Positions 19,091-29,320 of a stretch of 64,000 nucleotides of DNA are shown here, piece after piece (positions within the stretch are counted from its first letter, which is position 1; each line of letters starts with the position of its first letter). The position numbers and the translations under genes were made by a program. Source of the stretch: Rhynchopus sp. YZ270_cl-10 (Eukaryota > Euglenozoa > Diplonemea > Diplonemida > Diplonemidae); contig OZ037878.1 of assembly GCA_964035575.1 (NCBI GenBank), positions 372,001 to 436,000 of the forward strand, given 5' to 3'. Under the pieces are notes generated by a model. It did not search any database. It was not told the origin of the DNA and saw only the letters and a list, made by a program, of their open reading frames with translations.

Positions 19091-20836
19091 TTAATCAAAC
19101 AACAAATTAGCTGCTGCCTCTTCGTTCTTCCCCATTGCGAGGTACGCCTGACGCGCACTGTCTTCATCTACCTGCGCTAAGTCCATGAGACGCTGGATTG
19201 CTGCTTTATCTTCTGAAGTTTCTTCCGCTGCGGCTGATCCTGCTCCTGCCGCTGCTCCTTCTTCACTTCTTTGCTCCCTTCTCCCGGAGGGAACGCGAAA
19301 GGTAGTCCCCTCTGGACCTCTAATGACTGCTGCTGCGGCGCCATCCCCAGCCTGCATGCAAGAGTGTATGAGCATCGCCATGTCCTGCTCGGACATATCC
19401 GCGGCCCCGATCCTCTCAAGGTTTTCTTCGTCAAGGTGGATTTCGACGTCGCCCGAGGGATCGCTTCCCGTAGACGCATCAGAGTAGTCGCCTTCTGCCG
19501 CAAGCAGTAGTGCTTGGTTGAGGTCCTCCAGGTCGTTCTCAGAGTCGTCGTCGGCGTGCCCCTCCAGCTGTCGCAGCAGGGCGTCCTGAGGCATGCCTGC
19601 AATGTCCGTTGTCGGTGTGTCGTCCTCAGCGCGCACCCTCTGCCGTGCAGGTGCGCACACCTGAGGCGAGCCTTCTACGGGTTGTGGTGGTGGTGTGCTA
19701 GGCTGTGGTGCCTTGGCACGCTCTTTTTCCTTTTCTTCGTTTTCTGTTCTTGCTTTCTGTGGGGGAGGGGGGTTTTTGATAAATAAATATTTTTTTTTGA
19801 ATAGATAAAAGCAATAAATTACTTTTTATTTAAAACAAAAGGCACTCCGTATCCAAAACAGGGGGGCAGTCTGGGGACAAAAACAGATTTCTGTATTGGG
19901 GAGGGTGGGAGTGTTTTTCGCTAAAAGGTAGGATTAAAAGTAAAAGAATGATGTAAAACATCGGGTAGTCGGGTCCACTTGGAAAATACATAACTACATA
20001 TAAGTAGTATATAAAGCACGTAGCCCTAAAAAGTACGAGGACCGAGAACCGACATGAATAGGGACCAAAGAGTCGTGGTGAATTCAAATAATGATCAGTT
20101 ACCGAGAAACAACCACTGGTCGACAAACACTAGAAAAGGAAAATCAGCTGAAAAGAAAACGGAAACGTGATATTCTAACTTGTATCTGGCGTAATAAAAA
20201 ACGGCGTCCACGTATCATTGGTTGAGCGACGCTTGCCCAGATGACCCGTACCAGGAGAATAAAATTACAAAGAAAAGGAAAATAACAAAATAAACAAAAA
20301 ACACAACATGAGTATCCCAAAGTAGTATACAGGGGGAGGGGGGAGGGATAAAAAAGAAAAAGGGGGGGCGGGGGGTTTGGTGTGTGCGTACCTTAGCGGC
20401 ATTGCTCGTAAAGGAGTTTTTCCGCTTCGCGACAACCATGAACGTCGCCTTCGGGTCGTAGCTGAGGGCTGTGAGGGTCTGGGTGTTCTCGGTGACTTTG
20501 CCCTGTGGTGGTGTCGGTGAGAGAGGAGTAGAGAGAGTTGAGCAAAAAGCAGCAAAGAGGAAGAACAAACAAGGAGGGCTAACAGGGGTATTGTCATTAT
20601 TTAGTCTTGTCATGGCATTAGTCATGGGTGGTAACTAGGTCGTGGGGGAGGGGAAAGGGGGAAGGGGAGGGGGGTTTTACCTTGTAAACCAGCTTCATCC
20701 CAACCTCATCTAAGTCGTGCTCTGTGCTCAGCTTCTCCTTTAGTGTGCCGATTGTCGTGCTGTCCGTCGCTGTTAGGACAAACTGCTTCCCTGCGACTGT
20801 CTTCAGGGACACCTTCACCTCGTCTGCGCTCGCCAT
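19091..20836 (-). CDS. UBL/UBA proteasome-shuttle-like protein (RAD23/ubiquilin class)
   Basis: Three exons (20836-20681, 20502-20392, 19756-19091) give 310 residues. The N-terminal ubiquitin-like domain is RAD23-like (VKVSLKTVAGKQFVLTATDSTTIGTLKEKL...MKLVYKGKVTENTQTLTALSYDPKATFMVVAKRK), and its halves join exactly across the first intron (VYK|GKV). Exon 3 has a Lys/Glu-rich linker, acidic patches with a UIM-like stretch (DLEDLNQALLLAAEGD), and a C-terminal UBA (IQRLMDLAQVDEDSARQAYLAMGKNEEAAANLLFD). Such proteins carry ubiquitinated clients to the proteasome. RAD23 normally has UBL-UBA-XPCB-UBA. No XPC-binding domain or first UBA is evident, so this is a short relative or a different UBL-UBA protein. 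Intron 2 is long (635 nt), so a two-gene reading is a weaker alternative. Confidence 0.75.
19757..20391 (-). other. 635-nt intron (probable)
   Basis: Donor AAG|GTACGC and acceptor CCCCCACAG|AAAGCA, both phase 0, link the UBL exon to the Lys/Glu-rich linker. It is unusually long for this window and has no coding potential in the sense frame. Confidence 0.6.
20503..20680 (-). other. 178-nt intron
   Basis: Donor AAG|GTAAAA and acceptor CCACCACAG|GGC. It rejoins the ubiquitin-like domain as LVYK-GKVTENTQ, matching the YKGK/YAGK turn of RAD23-type UBLs. Confidence 0.8.
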
Positions 20837-22787
20837 TGTTAGCTAAAGTGTTGTGCACCCTTTTTTCAGTAAAATCTAACAAATCAAAACAAAAGCAACG
20901 AAGCTATGTGTAGAAGGCTATATAACCCTTCAAAAGTACGTCGGCCTGCGGGTGTGTGTTTAAAATGATGGTTTTTTTAAAGGGTTAATTCCAAATACGT
21001 CGAGAACCGTGGGACAACTGAAGTGCATTTTTTTTTCTTCTTTTCACGAAACGTCATTTGACACTTTTTTTGCTGTACAAAAAAAACAAAAAAACACAGA
21101 ACTACTGCTAAATGATTGCAGAGGCCAAAAAGACAATAAAGGTGATCTACTTTCGCGATTTTCTTTGTTTCTTTTGGCACTTTCCTTATGCAAAAAACGG
21201 TACAAAATATTAATATGTGGCCAAATACGTTAGGGGCCACTACACACACGACTGAGAATTGCCCCATTTTTGGTGTTCCCCACCCAGCAACTTCTATGAT
21301 AATCCACCTGATTTTCACCCCGCGTAGAGGCGCGTATAGAACCGTATAGGGCCGTATATAGGACTGTATACGCGCCTGTACACACCTATATGGGACCTGT
21401 ACGCGTCTATACACGGGGTAAAAATCAGGTGGAATAATGGAAAAAAAAATATGGTAAAAGTTGAATGAAGTTGTTAGTGCAGACACCTCGATGGATGTAA
21501 GCAATAAAAAAAGGGGAAAAAAAAAGGCGACGTTCCCTTTTCTTAGATGAACCTTTAGCTTCCCCCGCGTAGTTAGAAAAAGAATAAGAAAAAGAGATCA
21601 AATATAACGGCCTCCACGGGACCAATGAAGCCTGTGGGTTATGTTGAAGCAATCACGCTACAACATTTGAACAAAAAAAAAATGAGAAGTTTTAATACTA
21701 ACCTGAGCCTCTCACCTTCTTCGTAAATGACAGAGGGGGAAAAAAAACCATCGCGAAGGAAAATGTATCAAAATACCTTTGAAAAGGAAGGAAAGAACGG
21801 TTCAAACTGTAGCAAACACTAAACGAAAAGGGGGGAGAGAGAGAGAGAGAGAGAGAGAGAGGGAAGAATCTGCTGCGACATACAGCTTTGTATGCCAGCA
21901 TCTGCCTAGTTGCATCCACAACCCCATTTCCACAATAGTGAGAACGGACACAAAAGCTTTATTTTCTCTTTCCAAAAGCCAGAGCAAAAAATTAGACCCA
22001 GTTTGGGAATTTTTTGGAGAATCGAAGGTTAAGTAAAGGGGAAGTAGGTGAAAGATTAGTCCATACTTCGCTTAGTTACCTTGTAAAAAAAGGGGGTGGG
22101 TTAAAAATGAATGCAGACATCTCGCTTACAACGAGCGGACTCAAATCGGATGTAGGCACAATAAAGAAAATTTTATGAGATGAACTTACCGTGATCGGAA
22201 TAATGCTCGACCGTAAAAAAGGATCGAACTTCCAGAAAAATCCTGAAAGGCCGAAACATCATTACGATCCACAATTTTCTCCGATTACGGTAACACCTCT
22301 CGTGCTTAGCCATCTTGTAAAAATAGTAACTCTGATAGGTAAGAAAAAAGAAAAGAAGGTTTATTTTTCATTGCTCAATTACCCTGGAGGGGGGTGATTG
22401 GCGACCGTATCAACGGAGTAATTATTTCTCCTCTACGCTTGTAGGTTTTACAATAAAAAATGGTAGTTTTTTTTTATGCAGACTCCTCCGACTGACCTAC
22501 TTTACGATGCCAGCCCCCGGATGAAAGCAAAACGTACCAATAAAGAAATAACGTTCTTTTTTTAAAATATTCAGTTGGAATAGTACAGCTGCCAACGCAG
22601 AACTGTCTGCACTATCCAGGCATTTTGTTACAAAAAAATCGACGAAAAATACAGATTGTTCTGAAATGAGCAGTTCTTTTCTGGGAATAGCAGTTTTTTT
22701 TTTTTTTTTTCAATCGCACATTTTTTTTTTTTTTGAGAAAGGAATCCACAAAAAACAGAGAATGGGCGTAAAAAAATAACTATTTAT
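20837..22787. other. intergenic region
   Basis: No supportable gene. It contains the fold-back element at 21303-21434, a (GA)n microsatellite at ~21833-21862, repeats of the GCAGACACCTCG type (~21478, ~22110), a CTCTCGT hairpin copy near 22285-22310, and a CCGACTGACC...CCCGGATGAAAGC repeat at 22476-22534. Long T and A runs dominate 22560-22740. Confidence 0.55.
21303..21434. mobile_element. fold-back MITE, TCCACCTGATTTTTACCCC family
   Basis: A 132-bp fold-back with ~22-bp inverted ends matching the element at 6309-6421. The centre is a different set of TATA/GTATAC-rich palindromes. ATAA lies on both sides, consistent with a target-site duplication. Confidence 0.7.
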
Positions 22788-22949
22788 TCATCGCCTTTTA
22801 GCGTGGTTTTTTTTTGCGATAACTTCACGCATTTTTTTCCCAGGCGAGTGGTAGTTAATTTGCCGAGCGAAGCGAGGCAAATTGAATCCACGAGCCTGGG
22901 AAAAAAATAAGTGAAGTATCGCAAAAAAATTCGCTAAAAGGCGTTGAAT
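22788..22949. mobile_element. fold-back element with ~56-bp arms
   Basis: Arms 22788-22843 and 22894-22949 are imperfect inverted copies (ATTCATCGCCTTTTAGCG ... CGCTAAAAGGCGTTGAAT, plus CCCAGGC/GCCTGGG). The ~50-bp centre includes the small palindrome TTTGCCGAGCGAAGCGAGGC. It directly abuts the larger TIR element to its right and shares word types with it. Confidence 0.6.
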
Positions 22950-22967
22950 ACGTAATTTTATTTCACG

Positions 22968-24052
22968 TTAAATAAAGTATACGAAAGGATTTGGCACTTT
23001 TAGCGTGACTCATTTATTGTGCAATAACTAACGAGTTTGTGTCCCTCCAGGTAGCTTTCCTTACCCTCCCGCCAGCGCTCCGGGAATCCCACGGGACCCC
23101 TAGTTAGGCTAGCGGGACTCCCGCTGGGGGGGCTGGCGTACCTGAGGGGCTGGAGGGAGGCTAAAAAAGGCTGGAGGGTCCCTCCAGCCCTGTTAACCTC
23201 CCGCGGGGGAACCTGCAAAAACCCGGTAAACTGGGCCCGGGTGCTAGCGGGAGGTCGGGAAATGGCTATCGTGCAAGAGCGAGAGACATTCAGAAGCCCG
23301 CCCATCACAGAATATCATGTCAGCCACCGCCTTCCTCACAAAGAAGTAAGGGGGTGGTGTGTCCTTCGCCTTCATAGGTAATGAAGGAGTCGATTTCTAG
23401 TTTCGTAAGTGCGGAGTGCCTTGGACTGTCGTGTCGGTAGCCGGTCTCGTGTTGCTTCAAGAGACACACGAGCCTGCGCAAACTGGTCTTGCGGTTGCAC
23501 CCCATACTTCCTCACCAATATGCTGCTCAGCTTACTGAACGCTGTCCATTACGACGACGATTTGATGCACTATGCACAAAACAAAGTCGGCTTCCGTGGG
23601 CTTACCGTTGGGCTTGCCAATTAATCCCTTAAAAAGCGGTCCCATTCACGGATGTACGGTGTCGACGATGCCAGTCCTTCAACAAAACCACTGTAGCGCT
23701 CGTCCATCTCTTGTCGGAGGACCGTTTGCGTCTTAGATCCTTCGGCATGTTGCATGTGTCAAAAAAAAATGGGAAAAGTGCAAAAAAAAATCGCAATTTT
23801 CAATTTTTAGGCGGGTGGTGGTGCAGGATGTACCAAAATTTAGCGTGAAGTTACCGCCAAAAAAAACCCCTGTTTTGGCGTGAAAAAAACAAAAATAAAA
23901 TCACGCTCCTAAGGAATTGCAGTGAAAAAAAGTGAAAACGCGTGAAATAAAGTTCAATTAGCGTGGCTTTTATTTGCGAAAAAAACACGGCGTGAAATTA
24001 TCATTAAAAAGAATCACGCTAAAAGTGCCAAATCCTTCGTATACTTTATTTA
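22968..24052. mobile_element. 1.1-kb TIR element with decayed coding content
   Basis: The 40-bp ends are near-perfect inverted repeats (TTAAATAAAGTATACGAAAG... at 22968-23008; inverse at 24013-24052). Internally there is a GGGAGG/CCTCCC-rich palindromic stretch at 23060-23260 and coding-like sequence on the minus strand at 23400-23755. No transposase is recognised. It is probably a non-autonomous DNA element that carries, or derives from, a degraded gene. Confidence 0.6.
23400..23755 (-). pseudogene. degraded coding sequence inside the TIR element
   Basis: From an ATG at 23755 the minus strand reads MQHAEGSKTQTVLRQEMDERYSG and on to IREWDRFLRD, then a stop. Protein-like sequence continues in the next frames (GKPNGKPTEADFVLCIVHQ; then VRKYGVQPQDQFAQARVSL). 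The change of frame at a T5 tract near 23627, plus later stops, suggests a broken gene with at least two frameshifts. Alternatively, unseen introns break the frame. No family is recognised. Confidence 0.4.
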
Positions 24053-24579
24053 ACTGTGGAATAAAGAATAGTTTATAAGATGATCCTAAGCCTCTCGTGC
24101 TTAGTCACCTTAAAAAAAGGGGCGATGATCCAAAGTCGCTGGGGTTTAGTCACCTAAAAAAGGGAATCTAAAGTCGGGGAGGAGGAACATCGAAACACAA
24201 AAGGGTTAAGATAAATTCTTTCAAAGAAGCCTGCAGGTCTGCTTCAAAATTTGACACGGAAAAAAAGGGGGACTATTGTGCTAGCGAACGCAGGGGGGAA
24301 CGGGAGGAAAACCCATTACCACCCTTACCACACAGGCCACACTTCCTCCCAAAAAAACAAAAAAAAATGTTTTCAGGCAGTGTTCTTCTGCTCTCGAACT
24401 CTCTCTGTTCATTGGGTTTTTCAATCCGCAAAAAAGCAAAAAAAGGCACAAAACACAACGTACGACCTATCACAACCCAATACCTCCAATTTCCCCCCAA
24501 AAAATAACACAAATTCACTTTTCCTCCTCCTTGAAGCGAGAAAAAAAACCCTCCCCCTCCCCCCCTTTTTTCACCCGAT
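24053..24579. other. intergenic spacer
   Basis: A CTCTCGT hairpin repeat (24072-24110; stem CTAAGC/GCTTAG) is followed by a shortened version near 24125-24155. The remainder is A/C-rich 3' flank of the PDZ gene. I see no gene. Confidence 0.5.
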
Positions 24580-26034
24580 TCAACGAAACCCCAACGGAAT
24601 CGTTTGCCTCCCCAACACCACCGGAACGTGCTTGGGCACCTGCGGGACCTGGTTCCCCCTCGCTGCCCGCTTTTGGGACTGCATATGGTTGTGGTTTTTG
24701 ACGATCCAGGCTTGCCAATCTTTTTTCCCCGTATCACGTGGGTCTATAATACCACTACCACCACTAGGCTTCCCTCTAGAGGAAAACATACGGTTGACCA
24801 CACTCTTAGAGGAAGGGGGCGCATTGTAGGTCCAGGTGGCTGGGGTCCGCTTTTGTACTGGCAGATCCAACTGAGAGAGCATTGGTACTGCGCCTTTCTC
24901 ATCCCCTACAAATTCATCCGCCTTCATCTCACCGGGTACCTGCAGCCTCCCGACCAATCCGTTCAGTCGCATCTCTGATCCACTTAACCCACTTAACTGT
25001 ACTTCGTCACCTACTCTAGGAAGCTTCGACAGCGCCCTCCCTCCAGGTAAACATAAATGGTGTAGTTGTACTGTAAAGATCTCGTCTTTTCCTGGTACTG
25101 ATACCCAAAAATAGCCGTGTTTGTCTTTGGGGTGGGCGAGGGATTGTTTGGCAAGGAGGTCTGCTTCGATTTCTTCGGGGGTGGCTTCGATCTCGAGGAG
25201 AATGGGACCTTGGGTGCGTGCGGCGTTTACCATAGTGGAGAGATCTCGGCCGGTTTGTACTGAGTCGGGGGAGATGGGGGGTCGTTGTCCGTTGACGCTG
25301 AAGACGTGGCGGAATGCTTGGATTCCTGCTCTTTCTGCTGCAGTGTGCGGATTGACTTTGATGATGCGGACTCCGTTTTCGTCTGCTTTGAACATAAGAC
25401 CGAGGTCTTCTCGTGGATCTGCTGGCGGGTCGATTTTTACGGTGCGTGACACCATCTCGAAGGGCGCGATTTCGACAAAGATTGTCCCATCGGTGCTGAG
25501 TTGCAGAGATTCGATGACGTCGTCCTTCGACGCAACAAATATTTCGTTGACCGCAAGAAGTTCTCCCTTGGTCACCCCAGCATGCGCTGCAGGCGAGTCA
25601 AAAACACATCCGGTAACTTCGAGCCATCGGGAGGAGGCGTCGTGCATTTCGGAGAATTGAAGTCCTGTCGAGAGGTGGTCGTTTTTCTCGATGCGGTAGC
25701 CGATAGGCTCGAGGGTAGGCTTGCGGAGGGAAAGAACGTTGTCACTGCGTGTAAGGGCGTCAATGCTTTCGTCGACGGCAAAGGATAGGGCAAGGTTTCC
25801 AGATGCCTTTGCGCGGGCCACGATGTCGCGTAGCCCTGCCTGTGAAGTGACATCCTCGCTGTTCACAGAAACAATCCGTTGTCCTTCGCACAGCCCCGCC
25901 CTTCCTGCGGCAGAGTGTTTGTCGACCTCTGTGATCCACACACCCGAGACGCTAGGGTACAGCCCTGTGGTGACCCCGAGCGGCTCGCTGGGAGAGGATA
26001 AGACCACGTCGTACTGCTCACAGACTGCAGGCAT
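24580..26034 (-). CDS. triple-PDZ scaffold protein
   Basis: A 484-residue, single-frame protein. Three PDZ-like modules follow in order. The first (~5-90) has PLGVTTGLYPSVSGVWITEVDKHSAAGRAGLCEGQRIVSVN. The second (~120-200) has VTGCVFDSPAAHAGVTKGELLAVNE. The third (~210-290) has EDLGLMFKADENGVRIIKVNPHTAAERAGIQAFRHVFSVNGQ. Each shows the beta2-beta3 strands and the A-G-hydrophobic turn before the 'SVN/AVN' strand. A beta-rich segment follows (~330-375, GDEVQLSGLSGSEMRLNGLVGRL, SH3-like), then a basic low-complexity tail. PDZ domains bind C-terminal peptides, so a scaffold at a membrane or the cytoskeleton is plausible. No protease domain is present, so it is not an HtrA. Confidence 0.85.
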   Translation of the reverse strand: MPAVCEQYDVVLSSPSEPLGVTTGLYPSVSGVWITEVDKHSAAGRAGLCEGQRIVSVNSEDVTSQAGLRDIVARAKASGNLALSFAVDESIDALTRSDNVLSLRKPTLEPIGYRIEKNDHLSTGLQFSEMHDASSRWLEVTGCVFDSPAAHAGVTKGELLAVNEIFVASKDDVIESLQLSTDGTIFVEIAPFEMVSRTVKIDPPADPREDLGLMFKADENGVRIIKVNPHTAAERAGIQAFRHVFSVNGQRPPISPDSVQTGRDLSTMVNAARTQGPILLEIEATPEEIEADLLAKQSLAHPKDKHGYFWVSVPGKDEIFTVQLHHLCLPGGRALSKLPRVGDEVQLSGLSGSEMRLNGLVGRLQVPGEMKADEFVGDEKGAVPMLSQLDLPVQKRTPATWTYNAPPSSKSVVNRMFSSRGKPSGGSGIIDPRDTGKKDWQAWIVKNHNHMQSQKRAARGNQVPQVPKHVPVVLGRQTIPLGFR

Positions 26035-27457
26035 TTTGTTTGTGGGTGTTGCTTCCTTGCAGGGTCACCCCGGAAAAAGGGAAACACAATAATGCGTGAA
26101 AGAGTGTAGTGTTTTTTCCCCCTAGAATTTTTGGTTGAAAAGGAAGGAGGAGGACGAGGAATATTGAAAAGAGTAGTAGTGCTGAAAACGCAGCTAGGTT
26201 GAGCTCGTGTACAAGAAAGTAGAGTTGACATACAAAACCCTCTCGTGAACAGTATACCTTGGTACAATGACGGGCTGTACCGGGGGGTGGACACCCAACC
26301 ACATCCATTTCGTGGTTTACATCTGAAAGAAAAGTTTGAGAGGGAGAGGACGCTTTTTTTGTCGTACATTAGCACGAGGAAACCCCTTTTGTTGCAAAAA
26401 AAAAAAAAAAAATAATCAGGTAATATCAAGTTGAGACGAGTCGAAGCCTGTGTTTAGTCACCAACAAAGAAGAAAAATATAGCGGGGAGGTGCAGCAGAG
26501 ATACATTCAGATTGCGACACACGAGTTTTTAAAAATTTTATTTTATTTCTTTATAACCCTCCCCTCGGTGTCCGAATCTGAAGTGAAAACGTCCTTTTTA
26601 TGCCCCTTGCATACAATATACGGGTGAGATACATCCCCCTGTTACCCGTTTAACGAGGTGTACGCAGCCACCATTGACAACAGCGAACCTTAGAAAGCCG
26701 CAAAAGAGATGCGTTTTGAAAACCATTTTTTTTTGGCCTCCTTTTTGCTTGGCGTAAAAAATGCTATTTTTTTTTTTTCTTCTTTTCCTGATATGAGGGC
26801 ATCAATCGCATTCAAGGTACTGTCCACTGAGCTTTGCCTCCTTCTGGGGCGCCAGCTTCGCGATCAACTGGTTCACCTGTTTTGTGTTTTGTGGTTTGTA
26901 TAAGATTATCCTGAAAACAGGTGTGGTGGGTCCCTAAGAGCGTTATATTGCCCAGTGAGAGGCTCTCCTTAGTGTGCGGACCAAAAGCTTTGTTTGACTA
27001 TAGACTACTATCACTAGATAGCAGCCACAGTTTTTCTTCACAGGATCCATAAAATTGCGGACCAAAAAGGAAAAAAAGGTCGGAAACCCCCTTCCACCAA
27101 AAACTCTCTCGCCTCGCTTCCACGATTCGCAACTACATGGGAGTCAAGCACGTTTATGAGAATAAAGTGCCAACGAGACGAAGTGAAGTCCAGAGAACCC
27201 CCCCCCCCCCCCCCCTGCAATACTCAGTTCCGAACATTATAAAACCGAACCATTCCACAAACATGCTGTACTGTGACTGTGGAGAGAATTTTTTAAAAGC
27301 TGCTCAATAACGATCAGCGACAGGATGTTACTCTTACGGTCCAGAGGAACTTGGGTGAAGGGTCCAGCGCGCCTTGCCGATAAGGAATATATCGGTACCT
27401 GGGGGTACCTTTACTCATCATTTATTTAAAAACGTGGGGCGGGAGTTGTTCGAGCTT
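26035..27457. other. intergenic region
   Basis: Dispersed repeat copies at 26232-26312 (CCGGCTGTACCGG hairpin family) and 26428-26462 (CTCTCGT-type). A C18 homopolymer lies at ~27199-27216. Elsewhere the sequence is unremarkable AT-rich spacer, and no gene is supported. Confidence 0.55.
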
Positions 27458-28423
27458 CTATGTTCCAACCTTCTACCAAAATATAGAGCAGAGCAAGGAG
27501 GCAGTACAAGACAGTGAAAACGAAGAGGAAAAAGAGAAAAAGAGCAAACCCACAATATTTCCGTTCCCTCCCCTCCTCCTTATCAACCCCCATCACCACA
27601 TACCTCGTCGTACTCCCTCCGGATGTCCCCAACCAAATCGTTATTCTGTTGCGCGGTTTCGAGCGCCTGTTTGAAATCTGCGGCAGCTTCACCCTGTTTT
27701 AGTTTTTGATTCAGATTTATTTGCACCATTTTTTCATACTAAAACGGTCAAACTCTGCGGGCTGAGACGCTTTGCTGCAACGCCGCGGCGGTAGAGTGCC
27801 TTTGTATTGCGTGGGTCTCTCTTGAGGACCTCCGAGCACACTGCTCTGCAGTCATCTAGCTTATCGCACTTCAGACAGATCTGCGCACAGTTACTCTTCG
27901 CAAGACAGAAGAGTCGGCTTGCGTCGTCTCCACCATCAGGCGGAAGGATTTGGTACGCACGTCTGTACAGCCGAAGCGCCTCCACGTACTCATCCACGTT
28001 GCCGGTCTGGTTTCCCCGGGTAAACCGCGCGTTTCCGTCCTTCCGAAGCTGGTTCGAAAGGTCTCTCCAGTTTGAATCCTCTACACTCAAGGTAAATGTG
28101 TCTCCAGTCCTCGTTTCGGCGAAGGTAGTGAACACTGTGTCACCCCGTTTCAACTCCATAACGCGGCAAGCATCGATGGAAAATTTTGTTCTCAATGTGC
28201 GCCACGCTGCGCCGTCCTTGCCCTGTTTCCATGTTAATTCCTCTTTCTGCGTGTCGCGGGTCACAGTAACGGTGGTCTCAGATTTATCTGCCACGGATCC
28301 AACCTTCTTCGCAGGGGCCGCAGGGGTCTCCTCTACACTACGCGAGGCAAGGCATTTGAAGACAGCGCACCCCAAGACACCACCAACAGCTGCGGTGCAG
28401 CCGAGTACAGTGTGATCATTCAT
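27458..28423 (-). CDS. membrane-anchored TPR co-chaperone-like protein
   Basis: Exons 28423-27740, 27693-27604 and 27472-27458 give 262 residues. The start MNDHTVLGC is chosen over an in-frame low-complexity upstream extension. An N-terminal hydrophobic segment (~5-22, VLGCTAAVGGVLGCAVFKCL) could anchor it. A beta-rich middle (~60-125) contains TVFTTFAETRTGDTFTLSVED. Three TPR units follow (~125-235: DGNARFTRGNQTGNVDEYVEALRLYRRAYQIL; RLFCLAKSNCAQICLKCDKLDDCRAVCSEVLKRDP; NTKALYRRGVAAKRL). This arrangement recalls FKBP/AIP-type TPR modules that bind Hsp90 or Hsp70 tails. The short last exon (KVGT-stop) is the least certain part. Confidence 0.75.
27473..27603 (-). other. 131-nt intron (probable)
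   Basis: The donor GAG|GTATGT is strong; the acceptor TTTTGGTAG|AAG is the nearest in-frame choice. Retention would end the protein six codons later (VCGDGG), so either form gives nearly the same length. Confidence 0.5.
27694..27739 (-). other. 46-nt intron
   Basis: GTATGAAAAA...CTAAAACAG, phase 0. It joins SLTVL to GEAADFKQALETAQQNNDLVGDIRREYDE, extending the last TPR helix. Same length and donor as the intron at 16726-16771. A CTAA branch-like motif lies close to the acceptor. Confidence 0.8.
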
Positions 28424-28726
28424 CGTTCTTTTCTTAACCCCCCTCTTTGAATTATTTTGGGGGAAAAGATGGGAGGGGGAGAAAAAACGAAAGGGGAGAA
28501 AATGTGTCCATTTTATTGACTTTTTTTTTGTATTCTTGCAGATCACTATTTCGCTTTTTTTTTTTTCTTCTTTTGCGTGATACATAGTTACCACTCTCTC
28601 CGATTTTCACCCCCCTCTTCTCCCATCGTCTCGTTTTTTTTTAAACCACATTGCTCACATTGCTTGGTGGTGTCCACTTTTTTTTTTGTGAATTTCGGTT
28701 CGGTTCGATATTTTTTTTTTTGAGTT

Positions 28727-29243
28727 TTGTTACTGGGGGGGGCCGAATAGTGGACCCCCCCTGAATAGTAGACCCCCCTTGAATAGTAGACCCCCCTGGG
28801 AATTCTGGGTTTTTTTAAATTTTTTTTCCTTTGAATAGTGGACCCCCCCTGAGAAATTCTGGGGGAAAATTTTTTTTTCCGCTGAATAGTGGACCCCCCC
28901 CAGGTTTTCGTTTTTTTTTTGACTTTTTGCGGAAGTCGCGGAAAAATTTTAGAGGGGATCAACTACAAATTTCAAATTGATTTTTCTTTCTTTGGATAGA
29001 TTTTGTGACAAATCTTTCCAAAGAAGCAAAAATCAGTATATTTTGACACACCCTATCAGCCTCATCGACAGGAGGGTTTTAGTAAAAATACAGAAAAAAA
29101 ATTTTGGGGGGGTCTACTATTTAGGGGGGGTCTACTATTCAACTTGGAAAAAAAAATTTTTTTTTCTGAGACCCCCGATTTATACCCGTCGGTTCGCCTA
29201 ATAGTGGACCCGGGGTCTACTATTCGGCCCCCCCCAGTAACAA
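28727..29243. mobile_element. MITE with TTGTTACTGGGGG inverted ends
   Basis: A 517-bp unit ending in ~30-bp inverted repeats (TTGTTACTGGGGGGGCCGAA... and inverse). Internally the word GAATAGTGGACCCCCC (or GTAGACCCCCC) is repeated at least four times at the left end and in inverted form at the right end. It lies just downstream of the PPWD1 stop codon. No coding capacity. Confidence 0.7.
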
Positions 29244-29320
29244 TCAGGTCGCTTTTTTAAGAACTTTGTTATATCCGTTGTAGATGCGGATGAGTTCCAG
29301 TTATTTTCTCTATTACTTTT

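Noticed and set aside
24251-24829. 192-codon plus-strand ORF
   Set aside because: Half of it lies antisense to the PDZ gene and the rest is low-complexity 3' flank.
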